A DNA stretch of 5,904 nt from Planctomycetales bacterium 4484_123 (lineage in GTDB: Bacteria > Planctomycetota > Phycisphaerae > SM23-33): the NCBI GenBank assembly GCA_002049885.1, contig MVCS01000107.1, positions 1 to 5,904 of the forward strand, written 5' to 3'. How positions within the stretch are numbered: position 1 is the stretch's first letter; every line of letters starts with the position of its first letter. Shown piece by piece: positions 1 to 5,307 of the stretch. The notes under the pieces were generated by a model. That model did no database searches. It worked only from the letters and a program-made list of their open reading frames with translations, and was not told where the DNA came from. Both the position numbers and the translations under genes were made by a program.

Positions 1-401
1 GGGCGACCATGCGGCTGGGGGGCTGGCCGTGCGTGCTGGCCGAGGGCTCCTTCGCCCGGTCGGCCTACGGCACGGAACGCATCCGCGAACGCCACCGCCA
101 CCGCTACGAGTTCAACAATGACTACCGCGATGTGCTCACCCGCCACGGTATGCGCATCGCCGGCACGACCCCGGACGGCCAGCTCGTGGAGGTCATCGAG
201 CTGCCCGATCACCCGTGGTTCGTGGCCGTGCAGTTCCATCCGGAGTTTCGTTCCAGGCCAACCCAGCCGCACCCGCTGTTCGCGGCCTTCATCGGCAAGG
301 CGCTGGAACACCAGGACCGGGCCGCCTCGACGGCCGGCGGCGCCAAGGGGGCGGGGAGCGGACAAGAAAGTACGTTGGACACGACAGTGACGGACAAGTG
401 A
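1..401 (+). CDS. pyrG: CTP synthase, C-terminal end of glutaminase domain (partial, 5' end outside window)
   Basis: CTP synthase makes CTP from UTP, ATP and glutamine in the cytoplasm; its C-terminal class I glutamine amidotransferase domain supplies ammonia. The frame is open from the left edge, so the ATG at 9 is an internal codon (the M of the family's T-M-R-L-G motif) and not a start. Seen in order, counting that M as 1: MRLG, the arginine/histidine-rich RERHRHRYEFNN block typical of PyrG, GMRIAGTTPDGQLVEVIEL, then DHPWFVAVQFHPEF with H77 and E79, which correspond to the His and Glu of the Cys-His-Glu triad. The nucleophilic Cys lies upstream of the window. About 30 residues after the conserved end (GKALEHQ) form an Ala/Gly/Thr-rich tail with no recognisable motif. 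The TGA stop lies 19 bases before carB. CarA, another class I glutaminase, was considered and excluded because the RHRHRYEFN and LVEVIELPDHPWF blocks are specific to PyrG. Confidence 0.96.
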   Translation, partial: ATMRLGGWPCVLAEGSFARSAYGTERIRERHRHRYEFNNDYRDVLTRHGMRIAGTTPDGQLVEVIELPDHPWFVAVQFHPEFRSRPTQPHPLFAAFIGKALEHQDRAASTAGGAKGAGSGQESTLDTTVTDK

Positions 402-403
402 CA

Positions 404-417
404 GGCAAAGGCAAAGG
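404..417 (+). promoter_or_regulatory. doubled Shine-Dalgarno tract before carB
   Basis: The 14 bases read GGCAAAGGCAAAGG, a six-base unit repeated so that AAAGG occurs twice, ending 9 and 3 bases before the GTG at 421. The upstream copy has the better spacing. It supports GTG 421 as the carB start and fits translation shortly after the pyrG stop. Confidence 0.45.
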
Positions 418-420
418 TAC

Positions 421-3400
421 GTGCCCAAACGCACCGACATCGAGAAGATCCTGATCATCGGCGCCGGGCCCATCGTGATCGGCCAGGCGTGCGAGTTCGA
501 CTACTCCGGGGTGCAGGCGTGCAAGGCCCTGCGTGAAGAGGGCTATACCGTCGTCCTGCTGAACTCCAACCCCGCCACCATCATGACCGACCCGGAGATG
601 GCGGACCGCACCTATATCGAGCCCATCACGGTGGAGATGCTGGAAGTCATCATCGAGCGCGAGCGCCCGGACGCCCTGCTGCCCACCCTGGGCGGGCAGA
701 CGGCCTTGAACGTGGCCGTGGCCGCCCACGACGCCGGCCTGCTGGACCGTCATGGCGTGGAGATGATCGGCGCCGACGCCGAGGTCATTCACCGGGCCGA
801 GGACCGCGACGCCTTCAAGGAGACGGTCTCGGCCGCCGGGGTGGCGGTGCTGCGGAGCGAGCTGGCCGGCGACATGGAGACGGCCCGGGCCGTCTGCCGG
901 CGACTGGGACTTCCCATCGTCATCCGCCCGTCGTTCACGCTGGGCGGCACCGGCGGGTCGGTGGCATACAACGTGGAGGAGTTCGAGGAGCTGGTGGCCG
1001 CCGGGCTGGAGATCTCGCCCGCCCACACGGTGCTGCTGGAGGAGTCGGTCATCGGCTGGAAGGAGTTCGAGCTGGAGGTCATGCGCGACCGGCGCGACAA
1101 CGCCGTGATCATCTGCTCCATCGAGAACTTCGATCCCATGGGCGTGCACACCGGCGATTCGATCACGGTGGCCCCGGCCCAGACGCTCACCGACCGCGAG
1201 TACCAGGCCATGCGCGATGATGCCTTGACCATCATCCGGGCCATCGGCGTGGAGACCGGCGGGTGCAACATCCAATTCGCGATCCACCCGGTCACCGGGC
1301 GGCGGGTGGCCATCGAGATGAACCCGCGTGTCAGCCGATCGTCGGCCCTGGCCTCCAAGGCCACCGGCTTTCCCATCGCCAAGATCGCCGCCAAGGTCGC
1401 CGTGGGCATGACGCTCGATGAGATCGCCAACGACATCACCCGCGAGACGCCGGCCTGTTTCGAGCCCACCATCGACTACTGCGTGGTGAAGGTCCCGCGG
1501 TTCACCTTCGAGAAGTTCCCCGCCGCCGAAGACGTGCTGACGGTGAGCATGAAGAGCGTCGGAGAGGTGATGGCCATCGGCCGGACCTTCAAGCAGGCCC
1601 TCCAGAAGGCCCTGCGCGGGCTGGAGATCAAGCGCGCCGGGCTGGGCGCCGACGGCCGGGACGCCGACTGCAACGCCATCGACGAGACGGCCCTGCGGCA
1701 AAAGCTCTCCACGCCCAACGCCGAGCGGGTCTTTTACATCCGCCTGGCGCTCCAGCGCGGCATGAGCGTGCGGGAGATTCACGAACTGACCGCCATCGAC
1801 CCGTGGTTCCTGGACAACATGGCCCAGATCGTCGCCGCGGAGGCCGCCCTGGCCGACAAGGACGACCTTACCGACCAGGAGCTGCTTGAGGCCAAGAGGT
1901 TGGGCTTCAGCGACGACCAGTTGGCCTACCTGCTGGGCAAGGATGTGGAGGTGATCCGCCGCCGGCGCAGGCAGGCGGGCATCGCCGCCGTGTTCAAGCT
2001 GGTCGATACCTGCGGCGGGGAGTTCGAGGCCTACACGCCGTACTACTACTCGACCTACGAGCGCGAGGACGAGACCCGCCGCAGCGAGGAGGGCGGGGTG
2101 ATGATCCTCGGCGGCGGGCCCAATCGCATCGGCCAGGGGCTGGAGTTCGACTACTGCTGCGTGCACGCGGCCGAGGCCCTGCGCGAGCTGGGCATCACCT
2201 CCATCATGGTCAACTGCAACCCCGAGACGGTCTCGACCGACTACGACACGTCCGACCGGCTGTACTTCGAGCCGTTGACGCTGGAGGACGTGCTGGAGAT
2301 CGTCCGGCGCGAGCGCCCGCGGGGACTGATCGTGCAGTTCGGCGGGCAGACGCCGCTGAACCTCGCCAAGGGGCTGGCCTCGGCCGGGGCGCCCATCCTG
2401 GGCACCCCGCCGGCCGCCATCGCCCGTGCCGAGGACCGCGAGCAGTTCAGTGCCATGGTCAGCAAGCTCTCGCTGCGTCAGCCCGAGAACAGCATGGCCG
2501 CGTCGGTGGCCGAGGCCCTGGAGCGTGCCGGGCGAATCGGCTATCCGGTGATGGTGCGGCCCTCGTATGTCCTCGGTGGGCGGGCGATGGACATCATCTA
2601 TACCGAGCAGGAACTGCGGCACTTCGTGGACTACGCCCTGGACGCCTCTGACGGCGCGCCGGTGCTGATTGACAAGTTCCTGGAAGAAGCCATCGAGCTG
2701 GACGTGGACGCCGTGGCCGACGGCAGGGACATCTACATCGCCGGCATCCTGGAGCACATCGAGTACGCCGGCGTGCACTCGGGGGATGCGGCGATGGCGC
2801 TGCCGCCGCAACGGCTGCCAGCGGACGTCATCGAGGAGATTTGCCGGGCCACCCGTGCCTTGGCCATGGAGCTGGACGTTCGCGGTCTGATGAACATCCA
2901 GTTCGCCGTGGTGGGCGGGCGCGAGCTGTACGTGCTGGAGGTCAACCCCCGCGCCAGCCGGACTGTTCCGTTTGTCAGCAAGGTCACCGGCGTGCCCATC
3001 GCCAAGGTGGCCACACGCGTGATGCTGGGCGAGACGCTGGCGTCGATGGGCCTGGACGAGCCCGCTGCACCGCTGGAGCACGTGGGTGTCAAGGAGTCGG
3101 TCTTTCCGTTCAACCGCTTCCCGGGCGTGGACGCGGTCCTGGGTCCGGAGATGAGGTCCACCGGCGAGGTGATGGGGCTCGACCGCGATTTCGGCCTGGC
3201 CTTCGCCAAGAGCCAGATCGCCGCCGGCATGCGCCTGCCCACCGGCGGGACGGCCTTCGTGTCGGTCAAGGATGCGGACAAGCCGGCGGTGCTGCCGGCC
3301 ATCCGCCGGTTGAAGGCGATGGGCTTCGAGCTGCTGGCCACGAGCGGGACCAGCGAGTTCCTCAATCGTCATCGCGTGGCCAACCGCCGCATCAACAAGG

Positions 3401-3687
3401 TCCGCGAGGGCCGGCCGCACGTGGTGGACGCCATCAAGAATGGTGATATCGACCTGATCATCAACACCCCTTCGGGCCGGCGCCCGCGGGCGGACGAGGC
3501 CGCCATCCGCATCAATGCCGTGGCTCACGGCATCCCGCTGGTGACCACGGCGACCGCCGCCGAGGCGGTGGTGGAGGGCATCGCCGCCCTCAGGGCCGGT
3601 GTGCCGACGGCCCGACCCATCCAGGAGTACATCGCCGGGCGGTGGCAGGGCTCCCGGCCCGCCGGGGCGGGCCGGCCGCCCGAGTGA
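421..3687 (+). CDS. carB: carbamoyl-phosphate synthase, large (ammonia-dependent) subunit
   Basis: CarB makes carbamoyl phosphate from bicarbonate, two ATP and ammonia tunnelled from the CarA glutaminase, feeding pyrimidine and arginine synthesis. The product is 1088 residues (E. coli about 1073) and starts at GTG: MPKRTDIEKILIIGAGPIVIGQ is the canonical N-terminus. Domains by similarity: carboxyphosphate half about 1-403 with R169, E215, H243, Q285, E299 and N301 in place; oligomerisation region about 404-553; carbamoyl-phosphate half about 554-936, reopening with MILGGGPNRIGQGLEFDY and carrying R713, E759, Q827, E840 and N842; MGS-type allosteric domain about 937-1075. In the allosteric domain K954, T974, T977, K993 and N1015, which bind IMP/UMP in E. 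coli, are kept. Position 1017 is Pro instead of Thr, and the ornithine-contacting Tyr1040 is Leu. No frameshift or missing catalytic residue is seen. It follows pyrG by 19 bases, whereas carA, its usual neighbour, is not adjacent. No attenuator is visible. Confidence 0.98.
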   Translation: MPKRTDIEKILIIGAGPIVIGQACEFDYSGVQACKALREEGYTVVLLNSNPATIMTDPEMADRTYIEPITVEMLEVIIERERPDALLPTLGGQTALNVAVAAHDAGLLDRHGVEMIGADAEVIHRAEDRDAFKETVSAAGVAVLRSELAGDMETARAVCRRLGLPIVIRPSFTLGGTGGSVAYNVEEFEELVAAGLEISPAHTVLLEESVIGWKEFELEVMRDRRDNAVIICSIENFDPMGVHTGDSITVAPAQTLTDREYQAMRDDALTIIRAIGVETGGCNIQFAIHPVTGRRVAIEMNPRVSRSSALASKATGFPIAKIAAKVAVGMTLDEIANDITRETPACFEPTIDYCVVKVPRFTFEKFPAAEDVLTVSMKSVGEVMAIGRTFKQALQKALRGLEIKRAGLGADGRDADCNAIDETALRQKLSTPNAERVFYIRLALQRGMSVREIHELTAIDPWFLDNMAQIVAAEAALADKDDLTDQELLEAKRLGFSDDQLAYLLGKDVEVIRRRRRQAGIAAVFKLVDTCGGEFEAYTPYYYSTYEREDETRRSEEGGVMILGGGPNRIGQGLEFDYCCVHAAEALRELGITSIMVNCNPETVSTDYDTSDRLYFEPLTLEDVLEIVRRERPRGLIVQFGGQTPLNLAKGLASAGAPILGTPPAAIARAEDREQFSAMVSKLSLRQPENSMAASVAEALERAGRIGYPVMVRPSYVLGGRAMDIIYTEQELRHFVDYALDASDGAPVLIDKFLEEAIELDVDAVADGRDIYIAGILEHIEYAGVHSGDAAMALPPQRLPADVIEEICRATRALAMELDVRGLMNIQFAVVGGRELYVLEVNPRASRTVPFVSKVTGVPIAKVATRVMLGETLASMGLDEPAAPLEHVGVKESVFPFNRFPGVDAVLGPEMRSTGEVMGLDRDFGLAFAKSQIAAGMRLPTGGTAFVSVKDADKPAVLPAIRRLKAMGFELLATSGTSEFLNRHRVANRRINKVREGRPHVVDAIKNGDIDLIINTPSGRRPRADEAAIRINAVAHGIPLVTTATAAEAVVEGIAALRAGVPTARPIQEYIAGRWQGSRPAGAGRPPE

Positions 3688-3696
3688 AGTCTCCTT

Positions 3697-3716
3697 GGCG
3701 ATACTCAAGAATCGCC
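3697..3716. other. small inverted repeat after carB
   Basis: GGCGAT (3697-3702) and ATCGCC (3711-3716) form a perfect six-base stem around an eight-base A-rich loop, nine bases past the carB stop. No run of T follows, so it is not a standard intrinsic terminator. It could be an mRNA 3' end-stabilising hairpin or chance. Confidence 0.3.
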
Positions 3717-3743
3717 TCCCACCTGTCGAGAAGGCCACTGCAG

Positions 3744-3761
3744 GGCCGGTATGAACCGGCC
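3744..3761. other. perfect 7-bp GC-rich hairpin around ATG 3751
   Basis: GGCCGGT (3744-3750) and ACCGGCC (3755-3761) are exact reverse complements separated by the tetraloop ATGA, which contains the ATG at 3751. If transcribed it would form a stable short hairpin. It has no T-run and is not a typical terminator. It argues for the downstream ATG at 3778 as the start of the HD-domain gene, because ATG 3751 would sit in the loop and part of the possible AGGG ribosome-binding site in the stem. Confidence 0.4.
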
Positions 3762-3777
3762 GGGATGGGCTGCGGCC

Positions 3778-4104
3778 ATGATCATCAATCCACAGGTGCC
3801 GCTGCACAGGCTGATCCTGTCGCTGTCGAAGGCACTGGACTGTGCAGATGCGGAAGTGGTGGACCATCAACTGCGGACCGCCTATGTCGCCACTGCCCTG
3901 GCCCGGCAGATGGACTTCACGAAGGAAGAGCTGCTGCACGTCTTCCACGCCGCGGCCTTGCACGACATCGGCATGATGCAGGCGGAGGAGCGGCTCCAGG
4001 CTATGCGACATCGCGACCGACAGGCGGAGTACGCTACCGGCCAGAGGCACCTTGCCAGGATCCGCGACAACCCGCCGGTCCCGGTGGTCCAGCCCGTGGG
4101 GTAG
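3778..4104 (+). CDS. short HD-domain protein, apparently truncated (possible gene remnant)
   Basis: The product is 108 residues from ATG 3778. An in-frame ATG at 3751 would add nine residues (MNRPGWAAA) but lies in a hairpin loop, so 3778 is preferred; a GGGATGGG stretch lies about eight bases upstream. The protein starts with LHRLILSLSKALD (9-21), then HQLRTAYVATALARQM (H30) and HAAALHDIGM (H62-D63), matching the first His and the His-Asp pair of HD/HD-GYP metal-dependent phosphohydrolases. Residues 71-96 (ERLQAM to HLARIRD) still resemble the following helices, but the protein ends in a Pro/Val-rich stretch (NPPVPVVQPVG) just where the distal HH and Asp ligands of a full domain should follow. 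The other two forward frames over 4060-4200 do not supply the missing part, so this is a deletion or early stop and not a simple frameshift. With half the metal site missing, catalysis is unlikely. It may be a pseudogene remnant or a small non-catalytic HD protein. No signal peptide or membrane segment is seen. Confidence 0.6.
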   Translation: MIINPQVPLHRLILSLSKALDCADAEVVDHQLRTAYVATALARQMDFTKEELLHVFHAAALHDIGMMQAEERLQAMRHRDRQAEYATGQRHLARIRDNPPVPVVQPVG

Positions 4105-4170
4105 GTGCTCCTCCCAGCCTGGTCACGCCCGGCGGCGCCGTGGCGAGAGTTTCCCTTCCGGGCCGGTGGG

Positions 4171-4179
4171 TGATATCAT
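4171..4179 (+). promoter_or_regulatory. extended -10-like promoter element for the AMMECR1 gene
   Basis: TGATATCAT contains the TG-N extended -10 signal directly before TATCAT (4174-4179), one mismatch from TATAAT. The -35 region at the right spacing (about 4151-4156, TTCCCT) is poor, as often seen with extended -10 promoters. Transcription would start near 4186, giving a leader of about 25 bases with the ribosome-binding site. The first eight bases are also a perfect palindrome (TGATATCA). This is an inference from one short motif that stands out in G+C-rich surroundings. Confidence 0.35.
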
Positions 4180-4195
4180 GGCGGCCGGCGATTTG

Positions 4196-4204
4196 AAGGA
4201 AGGG
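4196..4204 (+). promoter_or_regulatory. Shine-Dalgarno sequence for the AMMECR1 gene
   Basis: AAGGAAGGG ends six bases before ATG 4211, while the in-frame ATG at 4178 has no such sequence and lies inside the proposed promoter. This decides the start at 4211. Confidence 0.65.
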
Positions 4205-4210
4205 CAAACT

Positions 4211-4771
4211 ATGGCCATATCTGAACAGGAGCGGGCAGAGTTGCTGCGCCTGGCGCGCGAGTCGGTCAAGGCGGCGGTGACGGGCTCAGCCCCGCCGGTG
4301 GCGACCAACAGGGAAGGCGTGCTCGGCGAGCGGCGGGGCTGCTTCGTGACGCTCACCAACCGTGGCCGGCTGCGAGGCTGCATCGGGACCTTCCATCCCG
4401 ACCGGCCATTGGCGGAGCTGGTCGTCCGCATGGCGGCTGAAGCGGCCCGCGACCCGCGATTCATCTACGTCTATCCCATCACGCCGGAGGAGCTGAAAGA
4501 GCTGACGGTGCAGGTCTCGGTGCTCAGTGAGCTGGAGCCCATAGACGACCCGTTGAAGATCCAACTGGGCGTGCACGGGATCTACGTGGTCCAGGGCCAG
4601 GCCAGCGGATGCTTCCTGCCCGAGGTGGCCACGGAGACCGGCTGGAGCAAGGAAGAGTTCCTCTCCCAGTGCTGCGCTGGCAAGGCGGGCCTGAACCCGG
4701 AGGCCTGGCGGGACGGGTCGGCCAAGGTGTACGTCTTCACTACCGAGAAGTTCTCCGACCGCCCGGAGTAA
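4211..4771 (+). CDS. amrA: AMMECR1-domain protein (AmmeMemoRadiSam system protein A)
   Basis: The product is 186 residues, the full length of a single AMMECR1 domain, with no extra domain, signal peptide or membrane segment. The hallmark RLRGCIGTF is at 53-61 (LRGCIG 54-59), preceded by GCFVTLTNRG (43-52) and followed by AAEAARDPRF (75-84), the ELTVQVSVLSELEPI strand region (97-111), GVHGIYVV (120-127), GCFLPEVA (133-140), GWSKEEFL (144-151) and KAGL (158-161), all in family order. C57 lies in the hallmark motif. Bacterial members are often encoded with a Memo-family protein and a radical SAM enzyme, the AmmeMemoRadiSam set; neither partner is in this window. The biochemical activity is not firmly established: the family is thought to act in an oxidation or radical modification pathway, and human AMMECR1 is linked to a developmental disorder. 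The start at 4211 is chosen for its strong ribosome-binding site. It follows the HD gene by 106 bases, probably from its own promoter, and converges on tadA with 15 bases between stops. Confidence 0.93.
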   Translation: MAISEQERAELLRLARESVKAAVTGSAPPVATNREGVLGERRGCFVTLTNRGRLRGCIGTFHPDRPLAELVVRMAAEAARDPRFIYVYPITPEELKELTVQVSVLSELEPIDDPLKIQLGVHGIYVVQGQASGCFLPEVATETGWSKEEFLSQCCAGKAGLNPEAWRDGSAKVYVFTTEKFSDRPE

Positions 4772-4786
4772 CGCGGGGCTGGGGGG

Positions 4787-5272
4787 CTATCTCTTGCCCG
4801 CCTGACGCTGGCGGCGAAAGAAGTCGCTCAGCAGTCGGCCGCACGGCTCGGCCAGGACGCCGCCCATCACCTCCACTCGATGATTGAGCCGGTCATCCGA
4901 GCACAGCCGATAAAGTGTATCCACGGCGCCCGCCTTGGGGTCGGCCGGGCCGTATATGAGCCGCTCTATCCGGGCCAGGACGATGGCCCCGGCGCACATG
5001 GGGCAGGGCTCAAGCGTCACCGCCAGCGTACAACCGGTCAGCCGCCAGTCGCCGATGACCCTGGCCGCGGCCCGGATGGCCAGTATCTCGGCATGGGCGG
5101 TGGGGTCGGCGTCGATGATACGGCGGTTGTGCGCAGCGGCAATGACCTTTCCGTCGCGTGCGATCACTGCCCCGATGGGCACGTCGCCGGCGGCCTCGGC
5201 CAGGCGGGCCTGGGCCAGGGCCAGGCGCATCAGTGCGGCGGCATCGTCGTTGTCGGACGGCGCGTCGGTCAT
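4787..5272 (-). CDS. tadA: tRNA-specific adenosine deaminase (A34 to inosine)
   Basis: TadA deaminates the wobble adenosine of tRNA-Arg(ACG) to inosine, so that one tRNA reads several CGN codons. The product is 161 residues, normal for the family. It has the complete zinc-deaminase signature: HAE with H60 (zinc ligand) and E62 (proton shuttle), and PCPMC with C90 and C93 (zinc ligands). Also present are VPIGAVI (31-37), the HNR motif (48-50, N49) and DPTAH (56-60), which together with NHRVEV near 130-135 and the C-terminal LLSDFFRRQRQ mark TadA as opposed to cytidine, guanine or riboflavin-pathway deaminases. The start is ATG at 5272 reading leftward. No good Shine-Dalgarno is visible, and a GC-rich hairpin lies about 10 bases upstream. 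It follows nadE by 35 bases on the same strand, probably as one transcript. Confidence 0.96.
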   Translation of the reverse strand: MTDAPSDNDDAAALMRLALAQARLAEAAGDVPIGAVIARDGKVIAAAHNRRIIDADPTAHAEILAIRAAARVIGDWRLTGCTLAVTLEPCPMCAGAIVLARIERLIYGPADPKAGAVDTLYRLCSDDRLNHRVEVMGGVLAEPCGRLLSDFFRRQRQAGKR

Positions 5273-5282
5273 GGCGGTCGCC

Positions 5283-5305
5283 GTCCCGGCGGCAGGGCCG
5301 GGGAC
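5283..5305 (-). other. GC-rich hairpin between nadE and tadA
   Basis: GTCCCGGC (5283-5290) pairs with GCCGGGGAC (5297-5305) as eight base pairs with one bulged G and a six-base loop. It fills most of the nadE-tadA gap, starting just past the nadE stop and ending 10 bases before the tadA start. No T-run follows on the - strand, so a terminator is unlikely. It may modulate tadA translation or be a by-product of base composition. Confidence 0.3.
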
Positions 5306-5307
5306 GG

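Noticed and set aside
1..401. Possibility that the first partial gene is carA, the usual partner of carB
   Set aside because: The MRLG, RERHRHRYEFN and LVEVIEL-DHPWFVAVQFHPEF blocks are those of the CTP synthase glutaminase domain; the CarA glutaminase has different sequence around its His-Glu pair.
2841..3446. Overlapping + strand reading frame of 201 codons inside carB
   Set aside because: It is a different frame of a securely identified gene; the product is Arg/Gly/Ala-rich with no recognisable motif.
289..4050. A stop-free reading frame of 1253 codons on the - strand, opposite all of carB and the HD gene
   Set aside because: It is the mirror of carB codon structure: strong G/C third-position bias removes stops on the opposite strand. 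The translation is a low-complexity mix of Gly, His, Arg, Leu and Asp with no domain, it spans gene boundaries, and the + strand holds an unmistakable CarB.
4105..4170. Possible intrinsic terminator after the HD gene (GCCCGG 4127-4132 with CCGGGC 4158-4163; GGCGCC palindrome)
   Set aside because: The arms are short, the spacing is long, and there is no T-run of useful length; it is expected by chance at this base composition.
3642..4196. 184-codon + frame covering the carB end and the HD gene
   Set aside because: It overlaps both, its translation is Pro/Arg/Gly-rich without motifs, and the HD motifs lie in the other frame.
4772..4786. Possible bidirectional terminator between the convergent AMMECR1 gene and tadA
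   Set aside because: The 15-base gap is G-rich without an inverted repeat or T-run; termination must occur inside the opposing genes or by another mechanism.
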